Positions 1 to 9,508 of a stretch of DNA of 64,000 nt are shown piece by piece (the stretch's first letter is position 1; every line of letters begins with the position of its first letter). The stretch comes from Neostapfia colusana (lineage: Eukaryota; Streptophyta; Magnoliopsida; Poales; Poaceae): assembly GCA_030760725.1 (NCBI GenBank), contig JASWHV010000019.1:37699944-37763943 (forward strand), given 5' to 3'. The notes beneath the pieces are model-generated. The model saw only the letters and a program-made list of their open reading frames with translations. It did no database searches and had not been told where the DNA came from. Made by a program: the position numbers and the translations under genes.

Positions 1-246
1 GAGAGGAGTCCGCGGGCTGGACCTCCTATTGAGTGCTCATTAGTTATTTGATGTGAGTTGTTTGTAATCTTCCGCTGTAGCTAATTTATGTAAATTATTT
101 ACAAAGAACATTTGTAAGCTTCAACTTCGATTTATGTAATCCAGTTTTCCTTATATGTGTGCTGTTGGGTGCCGCATAACACGTCACCACACAATGCCAT
201 TCCCGGGCGAGCGGCACGGCCCCCTGATCGGGATCGGGCCCCATCA
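1..246 (+). repeat. 3' end of a Tekay-type long LTR (truncated by window edge)
   Basis: The segment matches the last ~230 bp of the 4.3 kb solo LTR at 9509-13820. Shared landmarks are GTCCGCGGGCTGGAC, CTTCCGCTGTAGCT and GTGCTGTTGGGTGCCGCAT, in the same order. It ends in CA at 243 or 246. Beyond that point the sequence is the reverse complement of the U5 region of a GC-rich LTR (AAAACCCTACGTCCAC), so this LTR is inserted in element A. The exact end is ambiguous because only one target-site copy is visible. No ORF. Confidence 0.75.
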
Positions 247-1536
247 TAAAACCCTACGTCCACGGGAGCAGAGTTGCTCTTTGTATTGCTTGAGGCTTAG
301 AACCGGAGTTCTAAGCTTGGGGATGAGCTGAGTTTCCCTAGATGTCTAGGGAGAGCTGAACTCACTGGAGTCCGAAACCTTTGTAACGTTGCCTACCCGA
401 GCCTTTTATTCAAGGCTCGGGCGGCTTACAAAGGAGGGGCCCCGGAGCCCGACAGGTGGCCTCGTGGAGATTTCCTGCCATCTACTGTGTCTCGCAGTAA
501 ATGCCAGTAGCTGTCTCTGGCGGTAGCTTCTTAGCCTTTGTCCTGCTGTCCTGCCCGCGCCATAAGCTAGGCGTAGTGGTTGATGATGGCAAGGACGGCA
601 GGGGTTGTCTTGTCGCCGTAGTTATTGGTCTGCGGCTTTTGACACTCTGTGCCTGTCTTCACTGTGATGCGACTAGGCACAGCGCCTCATAGCAGAGGCG
701 TGCTCTGCGTCTCCGCGTCTTGGGAAGGCACGGGTCTTGAATGCCTTGTACGGACAAGGCATGGCGTGCCTTTACTACTGCTGCCTACCACACCGTGCGG
801 GCAGCGCTGCTCTGCTGGCCACGTGGCGAGCCCGGAGCTCACCTCTGAGGAGAGGGGAGGTCCCGCTTGCTGGACACGTGGAGCCTTCAGAGCTCACCCC
901 CGCGGAGGGGAGAGGTCCGGCTCTGGTGGACACGTGGCGGGCATGGAGCTCACCTCTGAGGAGAGGGGAGGTCCGGCTCCACTAGACACATGGAGCCTTC
1001 GGAGCTCACCCCCGCAGAGGGGAGAGGCCCGGCTCTACTGGCCACGTGGCGGGCCCGGAGCTCACCTCTGAGGAGAGGGAGGTCCAACCCCGCTGGACAC
1101 GTGGAGCCTTCGGAGCTCACCCCCGCGGAGGGGGAGGCCCGGCTCTTCTGGCCACGTGGCGGGCCCGGAGCTCACCTCTGAGGAGAGGGGAGGTCCGGCC
1201 CCGCTGGACACGTGGATCCTTCGGAGCTCACCCCCGCGGAGGGGGGAGGTCCGGCTCTTCCGGCCACGTGGCAGGCCCGGAGCTCTCCTCTGAGGAGAGG
1301 GGGAGCTCCGGCCCTGCTGGACACGTGGCGCCTCCCGAGCTCACCCCCGCGGAGGGGGGGGGGGGAGGTCTGGCTCTTCTGGCCATGTGGCAGGCCCGGA
1401 GCTCTCCTCTGAGGAGGGGGGAGCCCCGGCCCTCCTGGACACGTGGCACCCTTGGAGCTCACCCCTTCAGAGGGGGCGAGGTCCTTAGGTGGTTTTGTCC
1501 TGTGCGCGAAGGTACCCAGTATTAAGGGTACCGACA
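247..1536 (-). repeat. 3' LTR of element A (minus orientation, U5 end interrupted)
   Basis: Read on the minus strand it starts at 1536 with TGTCGGTACC, directly after a purine-rich tract at 1537-1562, so it is a 3' LTR. About 160 bp of its U5 end lie beyond the LTR inserted at ~246. It contains the same blocks as the other GC-rich LTRs: the terminal GGTACC inverted repeat, a tandem array, CCAATAAA-type sequence, a GAGCCTTTTAT region and GTAGGGTTTTACG-type U5. Its TATA position is degraded (TTGAATAAAAGG on minus). It is longer than its relatives because the 55-bp array has more copies. Confidence 0.85.
810..1475. repeat. Tandem ~55-bp half-unit array with G-box cores (LTR of A)
   Basis: Two alternating half-units of ~55 bp form a ~110 bp repeat. 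One half is built around CTCCTCTGAGGAGAG and the other around CCCCGCGGAGGGG. At each half-unit junction lies GCCACGTGG or GACACGTGG. Intact CACGTG cores are visible at 820, 875, 931, 1043 and 1098 and continue at the same spacing to ~1440. A few have decayed to CACATG or CATGTG. The many overlapping ORFs here are by-products of the periodicity. Confidence 0.9.
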
Positions 1537-1698
1537 GTAGCCCCTGAGCCCATCTCGGGGGAGATAACGAGCCCGAGGTGGGGCCTTCTCCTTTTCTACC
1601 CCGCACACTTTCTTCAAACTTCTTTGGACCATCGCTTGGGCAACGGAAGGTCATGGGGACTTGACTCTCACTTTGAAAGTTGCTTTTACTACGGCGGT
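1537..1698 (-). other. Element A internal 3' end with polypurine tract
   Basis: The minus strand reads a G/A-rich tract (CCCCGAGATGGG... at 1537-1562) right before the LTR, matching the polypurine tracts of B (9053-9074) and C (21903-21924). The rest aligns with the upstream region of the antisense gene in B and C. It stops at 1698, where element B is inserted, and resumes at 14492. Confidence 0.8.
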
Positions 1699-2796
1699 TG
1701 TCAGTACCCTCAATATGGGGTACCCTCGCGCACAGGGGAAACCGCCTAAGGACCTCGCCCTTCTCCGCAGGGAGAGCTCCGAAGGCGCCATAAGTCCAGC
1801 GGGGCCGGACATCCCTTTCCTCAGAGGTAAGCTCCGGGCCCGCCACGTGGCCAACTGAGCCGGACCTCCCCCCTCCGCGGGGAGAGCTCCGAAGGCTCCA
1901 CGTGTCCAGCGGGGCCGGACCTCCCTCTCCTCAGAGGAGAGCTCCGGCCCGCCACGTGGTCAGCAGAGCCGGACCTCCCCCCTCCGCGGGGAGAGCTCCG
2001 AAGGCTCCACGTGTCCAGTGGGGCCGGACCTCCCTCTCCTCAGAGGAGAGCTCCAAGCCTGCCACGTGGCCAGCAGAGCAGCCCTGCCTGCCCTTGCGCG
2101 GTAGGCAGCAGGAGTAAAGACGCGCCATACCTTGCCCGTACAAGGTATTCAAGACCCGTGCCTTCCCAAGGCGCGGAGACACGGTGCACGCCTCTGTCAG
2201 GTGCCGTTGCGCCTAGTCACATCGCAGTGAAGGCTGGCGCGCCTTGGCAGAGGCTGTACGCCAATAAACACAGCGACAAGACATCCCTTGCCGCCCCTGC
2301 CATCATCAACCACTACGACTAGCTGGCGGCATGGGCAGGGCGGCAGAACGAAGACTCGGAAGCCCTCGCCAGAGACAGCTACCGGCGTAACTGCAGATAC
2401 GGTAGCTGTCAGGCAATCTCCCCGGGACCAGCTGTCGGGTCCCGGGCCCACCTTGTAAGCCGCCCGAGCCTTGGACTAACAAAGGCTCGGGTAGGCAACG
2501 TTAGCAAGGGTTCGACTCTTTGCACACTTACGCTCCAGCATCCAAGCACTTAGGTCATCCTCAAGCTCAGGACTCCGGTTCTGAGTAACAAGCAATACAA
2601 CGAGCAGCTCTACTCACCGTGGACGTAGGGTATTACGCTCCGGCGGCCTGAACCACGTAAAAATCCCTGTGTCAAGCTTCTGCTTCCATCGTCCCTAACA
2701 TGAAATCTCTCCATGAGTGACTAACCCCTCCGAAAAAGAACCTCCGCGGGCTGCCCCGGGCAAGCCCGGGGGAAGTGTCAGCTACACACTTCGACA
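1699..2796 (+). repeat. 5' LTR of element B
   Basis: It starts TGTCAGTACC and ends CACTTCGACA, 1098 bp, and is followed immediately by the primer-binding site. It carries CACGTG-bearing half-units at ~1840-2070 and a CCAATAAA sequence near 2262. The TATA position near 2473 is damaged (ACTAACAAAGG, where sister LTRs have CTATAAAAGG). It is similar throughout to the split 3' LTR. Confidence 0.9.
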
Positions 2797-2819
2797 TTTG
2801 GCGCGCCAGGTAGGGGGCT
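2797..2819 (+). other. Primer-binding site of element B
   Basis: TGGCGCGCCAGGTAGGGG lies two T's past the LTR end. The same motif follows the D 5' LTR, and a variant (TGGTGCGCCAGGAAGGGG) follows that of C. Position and conservation mark it as the reverse-transcription primer site. I cannot name the tRNA confidently. Confidence 0.7.
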
Positions 2820-2852
2820 TTTCCCTTGCGTGACGAGCTTCCGCCGACGAAG

Positions 2853-4852
2853 ATGACAAAGCTTCCTTCAGCAGCAAGCTATCCCCGCCAACGTTCACAA
2901 CGAACGGTGACCAGCGGGGACTACGTCTCGACACACTCAGGACGGAGTGTGTCGGCGCAAGCTGGGAGCCAGCAGCTGACTCCGGCAGCGCAGATTCCAG
3001 CGAGCGCAAGATCCACTGCAGCGCTCAGTGTCTCCCACGGGGGCGCACTAGCTGCAGCACGAGCGCTACTGTGCAATCCACCTGCTGGGGACGCGCCTCA
3101 GTCAGCGACCCAGCAGTGGATTCGCGACGTAGACCGCCTTTTCGTCACCGCCGCCAACCCTCAACTTCGGCGGGGACGACGTCCCAGTCAACCGGCCGTG
3201 TCGCTGACACGCACACCAACGGTTGATGGGCAGACAGCAGATTCCCGCTCCACCAGGCTCCCATCGGCGGACCTGAGGTCGGAGCTGGAACGACACCACT
3301 AGGGCAAAGATGCCCGAGTGGTCATCGAGCGACGCCGAGAAAGGCGTCACAACCAAGAGGCTGGTGACAGCATGTCAACCGCCTCGACCCAGCCTGAGCC
3401 GCAGACGTTCGCCACGCGATCTCTGCCCCGGGCATACGCCATGCAGCATATGCCCCAGCCATATGACCTGCCAAAGGTGCCCCCGGTCTATGGCGCAGCA
3501 TGCCCGTACTGGGGTATACGGTGCCGGCAGCGAACCAAGCGTTCGTGGCACCAACACCTGCAGCAACAGGAGCAGGGTGTGCGGCCCTGGCGCCACACCT
3601 TCGCTTTGCGAAGTGGCCACGCAAGTTCCTGCCGCACCTGCCCGAGAAGTACGACGGCAGCGTCAACCCGGCGGAGTTCCTCCAGATCTACTCCACCGCC
3701 ATCCTTGCTGCAGGAGGGGACGAGGCCGTCATGGCCAACTACTTCCCCGTCGCCTTGACCGGCCCAGCACGGTCTTGGTTCATGAATCTCCCCCAGGGTT
3801 CCATAACTTCCTGGGGAGAGCTCTGCCGGCAGTTCTATGCTAACTTCGGCAGCTCCTACACCCGGCCTGGCACGGAGCTCGACCTCCACGCCATCCAGCA
3901 ACAACCTGGAGAGATGCTGCGCTCCTTCATTCAGCGGTTCTCCCAGGTACGGAACACCATCCTGCATATCCAATATGCTTCTGTGGTGGTGGCGTTCCGG
4001 CAGGGTGTACGGGACAAGAAGATGCTTGAGAAGCTCGCGACCAGAGAGGTTCGCGACGTCTTAGAGCTCTTCAGCCTGGCAGGCAAGTGCACCAGGGCAG
4101 CAGAAGGGCAGAACTGGCATTCACAGCCAGCCTCCGAATCAGGAGGACAGCCCGGAACTGGCGCTGCTTCCCATGGAAGCAGCAAGAAGATCAAGAACCA
4201 GGGCGGTGGCAAGATGAAACCACCGACCGTAGCTCCCGTTGCTGCAGCAACAGCACCCAGCGGAGCTCGGGGGCCACGCCCCGACAAGAGGCAGCGACAG
4301 TCACCAGCTCCAGATGGTGACCAAGGCGAGCCGTGCCCCGTGCACAACACCAGCAGCCATACTACTGCTGACTGCCGGGAGATCCAAAAGCTCGCGGAGC
4401 GCTTCTGCAAGGGGAAGCAACCGTGTGCTGACGCCCCTCCCTTTCGTCAAAGGGAGAGCAAGCAGAAGGTCGACACCCAAGACAACGTCGACCACCGGGT
4501 GGGGTTCCAGGAGCCTCAGCGCGCCGTGAAGGCGGTACACAACTATGAGGACTCCAGCTCCAGCGATGAAGAGTCAGGGCGGTACCCACTACGACTGCCC
4601 CAAAGATCTGTGGAGACTGCACTATTGCAGTGTCAGCCTTGGAAAAGTTCCAAGCAATTGCAGCAGCCCAAGTACCAGCCCCCAGCGGTGCAGAACCGGG
4701 CCAGCTCCACCGAGTGCACGTCTCCGTGCCTCGGCCTCACCTCCCGGGGGCCACCCAGGATCCGTCAACCTCCTGTCGGCCTGAGCCAATGGAAGAAGAC
4801 ATCCTGGGTCCCCCAAGCAGAGTCCGGGTTCGTCTACCTCTTGTCGGCCTGA
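2853..4852 (+). pseudogene. gag pseudogene of element B
   Basis: This is a degenerate copy of the retrotransposon Gag (capsid/nucleocapsid) seen intact in element C. The ATG at 2853 matches C's start (MTKL...). The frame meets a stop at 3300 (TTG to TAG relative to C), then shifts near 3500 by a one-base loss. From there it is open to 4852 and contains the Retrotrans_gag region (FLQIYSTAILAAGGDEAVMA onward) and the knuckle CPVHNTSSHTTADC. The normal Gag stop TAG has become TAC near 4584, so the frame runs on into the downstream 68-bp repeats. It is not expected to give functional Gag. Confidence 0.85.
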
Positions 4853-4870
4853 GCCTATAGAGGAAGGTAC
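4740..4870 (+). repeat. ~68-bp tandem repeats between gag and integrase remnant (B)
   Basis: Two copies are marked by GTCGGCCTGAGCC at 4774 and 4843 (69 bp apart). The same repeat occurs twice in C and three times in D at the same structural position. Confidence 0.75.
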
Positions 4871-4884
4871 CCCGGGGCTCCCGG

Positions 4885-5210
4885 GAGAAGCCGCGCTGGA
4901 CCATCTCCGGTGTGAAGATATCGACCTCGTCGACGAGGCACGATTACAAGCAACACTCCACAACGCACGGTCCCGGCTGGTGCTCCGGCGCTACCGCCAA
5001 AGGACCAAGCGCATCTGGGAGCTAGAAGAAGGTGACCTGGTGCCGCGGCACACACTTTCCCGCGAAGGACCTATAAACTCTCCCCCAGCCGGGAAGGTCC
5101 CTTCCGAGTCAAGAAAGTTGCCGCCCCAGGTACATACGCCTCTCCACCAAGGATGGGATCCGCTCCCGAACCCTTGGAGCATGGAACATCACAGTAAGTT
5201 CTATCCCTAG
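4885..5210 (+). pseudogene. Integrase C-terminal remnant (B)
   Basis: Translation recalls the last ~100 residues of Ty3/Gypsy integrase: NARSRLVLRRYRQRTKR, WELEEGDLVPRHTL (the 'GDLV' strand of the C-terminal domain), then PLPNPWSMEHHSKFYP and a stop at 5208. In intact elements this follows about 1,000 codons of protease, RT, RNase H and integrase, all absent here. It lies 3' of gag in B, C and D alike, so the deletion happened in a common ancestor and was then copied. The frame between the GPY/F-like strand and the end is degraded. Confidence 0.75.
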
Positions 5211-6558
5211 AGCATTAGTAGAACATGCCTTTTCCTTTCTGTAATAGATCCCATAGGCTCCAGGAACAGCGCTCGGAGCAGCTAAGCCTTAGGGGACGGT
5301 CTAGTACTACATTCAGCTTGGCCTGGTTCCGACCCCAAGCGCGTAGAGTCTTGCTTCCCTTCTTAATGGGGCGGGTCGTTGCCTCCATGTTCAGCCTGCC
5401 TTCCTTCTATGGGCATTTACACAGAAACCTGTTCTACCACGCTCTTACTTATGTGCTCATTTAAATTACGCATTAATTTCTATGACCGCACTTTCCATGT
5501 ATGCTCACCACACATTTAGCTCCCCTTTCCCGCTCTCATCCATAGTCAGCATTTGCTATCCTACCGAAGGCGGTTATGCTTGAGGCACCTGCCGATGGCC
5601 AGAGGGCCTTTCGGGCCTCCCCCAGTCAGGTGTTGCGGTGCCAGTTGGTCACCTCCAGGAAAGGCCTACGCTGTGCATGGGGGGTCCAGGGTGCGTAGCC
5701 TGCTTTGCCGGTTCTGACCCAAAGCGTGCGCGCCCTGTCCTTCGGAGGTCCAGGGGAGTACATCCGCTTTGCCTGGTTCCGTACCGAAAGCCTGTGCACT
5801 CTGCCTCCCCGGCATTAGGTCCGGTACTAGGGGCCGGATGATCGTACCCTGACCTCGGAGGGAGCCGGACCCCCGGCGCTTCGCGCACAGAATTGTCCAA
5901 CCCCCGTATAACGGACCAGGACCATAAGCCAAATAAGACTAAGAGAAGGGGAAGGGAAAGCCCTCGAGGAGAATTACGCTTCCTCTACCTGTGTGCAGGA
6001 CCTTCAGGTTTTAGCTACGGGACTGCACAGGGGAGGGCCGGAGCTATCGACTACTCCATCACAACACTGGAGGATCCGGGTCTCGCCCCTTCCGCAGGGG
6101 CGAGCCCCGAAGGCCCCATGTGTCCAGTGGGGCCGGAGCTCCCCTCTCCTCAGAGGGAAGCTCCGAGCCCGCCACGTGGCCGGCAGAGCCGAGCCTCGCC
6201 CCCTCCGCAGGGGTGAGCTCCGAAGGCTCGACGTGGCCCGCGGGGTCGGACCTCCGTCTTCTCAGAGGAGAGCTCCGGGCCCGCCACGTGGTCAGCAGAT
6301 CCGGACCTCCCCGTTCTCACGGGGCGAGCTCCAAAGACCCCTGGATCCTTTAACTCAATAAGGACCCGAGGAAGGTGTCTGTGCAAGGCTTCAATATTGG
6401 TGAAGTCCTCTGAGTACCTTGCGGAGCTAAGGACTCGGCCAGGCCAAGCCAAGAAGAATATAAAGAACACAGACATAGAAAACAACATGAGTCTATTCAT
6501 TCGAGGCTCCATGAGCTGGACTACAGACTCGACAAAAGAAAAAGAAAAGATACAAGCC
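5211..6558 (+). other. Non-coding spacer of element B with 64-67 bp and 55-bp repeats
   Basis: No gene is seen. At 5640-5830 there are degenerate ~65 bp repeats around TTTGCCTGGTTCCGTACC, with a more diverged copy at ~5320. At 6060-6350 there is a short G-box array. The last 200 bp should be the 3' untranslated part of the antisense gene that ends at 6559. The same order occurs in C and, reversed, in A. Confidence 0.7.
6060..6350. repeat. Internal copy of the LTR 55-bp G-box array (B)
   Basis: The half-units are the same as in the LTR (CTCCTCAGAGG, CTCCGCAGGGG, GCCACGTGG), but the array lies inside the element, just past the 3' end of the antisense gene. Equivalent internal arrays are at ~19226-19480 in C and ~27430-27715 in A. 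Confidence 0.8.
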
Positions 6559-8579
6559 CTAGGATTCCCCTGGCTCACGCCGGAACCTAGAGGCTACAAG
6601 GGCGGCCACATCCCTGACTTCTGCCCTGGCGGCTTCCTCCCGCTCCGCGGCAGGGCCCTGCCTCGCTGGCTCTAGTGAGAAGGAGGGATCCCGGCTCCGG
6701 AAGCACGCCAGCACGTGCGTAGCAACCTCCATCGCCAGGCCCTGTCCCTCTGCCTCGAGCTCACCAGCGACCACCGCTTCAAACCTGTTCAGCTTGGCGC
6801 CAATAAACTCGAGCTCGGGGATCACCTCGGCCACCTTCTGTGCCAGGGCCGCTGCCCTCACCGGGCTGAAGCCGAGGGGGACCAGGGCGGACCCTACCTG
6901 GTCGACGAAGCTTGAGACCGCCCGGGCCTCGGAGGACCACGAGGCCAGGAGCTCCTCCACCTCGCGGCGGGCTGCCAGCAAGGCGTCGAGGCTCCCCTCG
7001 GAGAATTCCTTCTCCTTGGCCGCCAGAGAGTCTTCCCAGAGCTGAAGACTCTAGGCAAGCCGCTCCAACTCCGAAGCCCAGAAGTCGGCAGCCAACTCCC
7101 GATCCAGGACCGCCTGGCGCTCCCGGGAGACTTGCTCCTCCCTCGTGACCAGATCAGCCTTCCGGGTCTCCAGCTCCTTAGCTCGGGCCCTCAGGTCGCC
7201 CTCGCCAGCCGCCAGCTACGCGGCGACCTTCTCTGCCTCAACTGCCGCAGTGCGCTCCTGATCCGCGATGGCGCGCTCATGGAGCTCTAGCTTCAGACGC
7301 AGCCCGTCCAAAGCGGAAAGACGCTCATCGGCCTGAGCATGAAACTCGCGGGCCTCCCGGTGGAGCCGCCGAGTCTCGGAGTCCAGGCGGTTGACGACCC
7401 TCTTCTAACGGTTAAGGAGCGCCTCCATGACATCGAGTGACGCCCGCCTTGAGTCAAGCTCCTCCCTGACCTCCTCGGTCCGCTCCTTCAAGAGGCGCCC
7501 CCAGGTGAGGAGGCGATCCCTCTCTTCTGCCTGCCCCTCCCGCTCGCGACCGAGCGCGGCCAGAACCTGCCGGACGCTCGTCTGGGCGAGCTCGAGGGCT
7601 TCTGCCAGGGGCAGCGGGGCGGCAGAGGCCGAAGCCGCGCCCCCGACTTCCTCCATCACGTCGTCTTCAGGAGAAGTCAACGCTCCGGCAACCGGGATAA
7701 GGCGCTGATCAGGAGAAGCCGGCAGGGGCAGGCTCGCTCCCGGCGCACCCCGGTTCGTTGCCCACCATAGGGCCCGTGGCAGATTCTCCCGCTTCGACAA
7801 CAGGAGGCGGGACACCGCCAGCCGGTCCCGTCGAACCTTCAGCAACAGCCGGCTCCCGAGCTGGTGAAGGGGGATGAACGGGAGGTGTCGCCACTGCCGC
7901 AAGAGCCGGGCCGACCGGCGCAGAAGGAGCCTGCGCCGGCTTGGGGGCCGCCGGAACCGCTTCAGCTGCCGGGTGCTGCGGTACAGATCCCCCGTCAGTC
8001 GGAGATGGCCGAGAAACGGAAATGTTACCAGCACTTGAGGGGTCCCTGCAAACATGGGAGGCTCTCGAATTAAGAAAAGAAGATAAGAATACGGGCTCTG
8101 AAACCCGGTAAGGACGACGCTTACCGAGGGACACGAGCACTCCAACGGGCTCTGAACCCCGGCTTCCGAGCCTGGGTGGGTCCACTAGAGCCCGCCGTCG
8201 CCGCCAAGGGCTGCCCCGCAGTCGCCCGGACTGGCGGAGCAGGGGACGCTTCTGAAGCCCCCCTAGGCGCCGATCCGGCTCCCGAGGCCTGAGGCGCCTG
8301 AGCCCTAGGCTCGCCCCTGGGCATCGAAGCGCCAGTGCTTCCCCTCGGAGCTCCACCCCCTGAGGAAGGAGGGCGCGTCGACCGGGGACCATCGGGCCGT
8401 CGCCGCTCGAGAGGAGTCCCATCGGGATGATGAGCCCGAGGCCTCTTGGAGTCGCCACCGGTCGAGACGCCATCTCCAGAAGAAGGACGCGCAGGCTCCC
8501 TGGATCCCTAACTTGACGCAAACGCCGCCGCCGGAGGAGACCGGGCGCGTTTCTTCTCCGGAGGCAAGTTAGAAGCCAT
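6559..8579 (-). pseudogene. Antisense coiled-coil gene of element B (broken, intron retained)
   Basis: The gene runs opposite to gag and the LTRs. It starts MASNLPPEKKRARSPP at 8579, nearly the start of the intact C homologue, and ends REPGES at 6559. A stop follows about 23 codons in, and several frame breaks follow. The parts are a proline/alanine-rich basic N-terminal region, a heptad-rich section (ALEL..., QVLAALGREREG) and the conserved C-terminal block (SFVDQVGSALVPLGFSPVRA... HVLACFRSRDPSFSLEP). It lacks the PF04195-like N-terminal part found in A. It has a GT-AG intron at 8046-8124 whose removal joins ...RVPR to DPSSAG, aligning with A. Biochemical function unknown. Confidence 0.8.
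8046..8124 (-). other. Predicted GT-AG intron in B antisense gene
   Basis: On the minus strand it begins GTAAGCGTC at 8124 and ends with a T-rich stretch and TTTGCAG at 8046 (79 bp). Flanking exon sequence aligns in one frame with the equivalent site of A (intron 24502-24575). The element-sense transcript reads the complement, so the splice signals are not present in the genomic RNA. Confidence 0.75.
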
Positions 8580-9074
8580 GGCAGACGGAAGCTCAAGAAC
8601 AGGGAAGACAAGGGCGCAAGAACTCAAGGAAGATGCAAGCGCTGGGAAGTGCGAAGGGAAGCCGCGATGCGGGTAAGATCCCGTTTTAAACTTCCTAGGC
8701 GCGATTCAAAGCGATTTGAAGCTCTTCGAATACGCCGCTTGGAGAACCGCTTCAAATCCAAGACCAAGCGTCGATGACAAGGGGACCCAAGCCGTCCAGC
8801 TGAAGCGGTGGGCCAAGAAGTCAGTCTCCCAAGGAGACGAGCCAGCAAGACGCTTCGGCGGTTCCCGAAAAGGCACTCCGACGTGCAGAAGTGGCAGCCT
8901 TGGGAACCGCTGCAGTAAAAGCAGCCATCAAGTGGGGCACACACTCCCACGATCCCGCGACTGTTCGTGCTCTGGCAACGGTCAATGCGGGTCTTCGAGA
9001 AGGTGCGTGGAGTGGAAGAGATGGGGGCCCCACCTCGGGCTTGCTATCTCCCCCGAGATGGGCCCGGGGGCCAC
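8580..9074 (-). promoter_or_regulatory. Upstream region of the antisense gene, with B polypurine tract at 9053-9074
   Basis: About 495 bp lie between the antisense ATG and the 3' LTR. The equivalents are ~480-490 bp in A and C and are recognisably conserved (for example CTTGGCCCACCGCTTC on minus). A TTTAAAA sits ~105 bp before the ATG, a weak TATA candidate. The + strand end (GAGATGGGCCCGGGGGCCAC) is the polypurine tract next to the LTR. Confidence 0.5.
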
Positions 9075-9508
9075 TGTCGGTACCCTCAATATGGGGTACC
9101 CTCATGCACAGGGGAAACTGCCTAAGGACCTCGCCCTTCTCCGCAGGGAGAGCTCCGAAGGCGCCATGTGTCCAGCGAGGCCGGACATCCCTCTCCTCAG
9201 AGGTAAGCTCTGGGCCCGCCACGTGGCAAACTGAGCCGGACCTCCCCCCTCCGTGGGGAGAGCTCCGAAGGCTCCACGTGTCCAGCGGGGCCGGACCTCC
9301 CTCTCCTCAGAGGAGAGCTCCGGGCCCACCACGTGGTCAGCAGAGCCGGACCTCCCCCCCTCCGTGGGGAGAGCTCCGAAGGCTCCACGTGTCCAGCGGG
9401 GCCGGACCTCCCTCTCCTCAGAGGAGAGCTCCGTTCCCGCCACGTGGCCAGCAGAGCAGCACTGCCTGCCCCTGCGCGGTAGGCAGCAGGATTAAAGATG
9501 TGCCATAC
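9075..9508 (+). repeat. 3' LTR of element B, first part
   Basis: It starts TGTCGGTACC right after the polypurine tract and runs to 9508, where the 4.3 kb solo LTR is inserted. CATAC at 9504-9508 is duplicated at 13821-13825. It contains the U3 G-box half-units. Confidence 0.92.

Noticed and set aside
810..1475. Regular palindromic repeats resembling a CRISPR array
   Set aside because: Units are contiguous diverged half-repeats without unique spacers, in a plant LTR.
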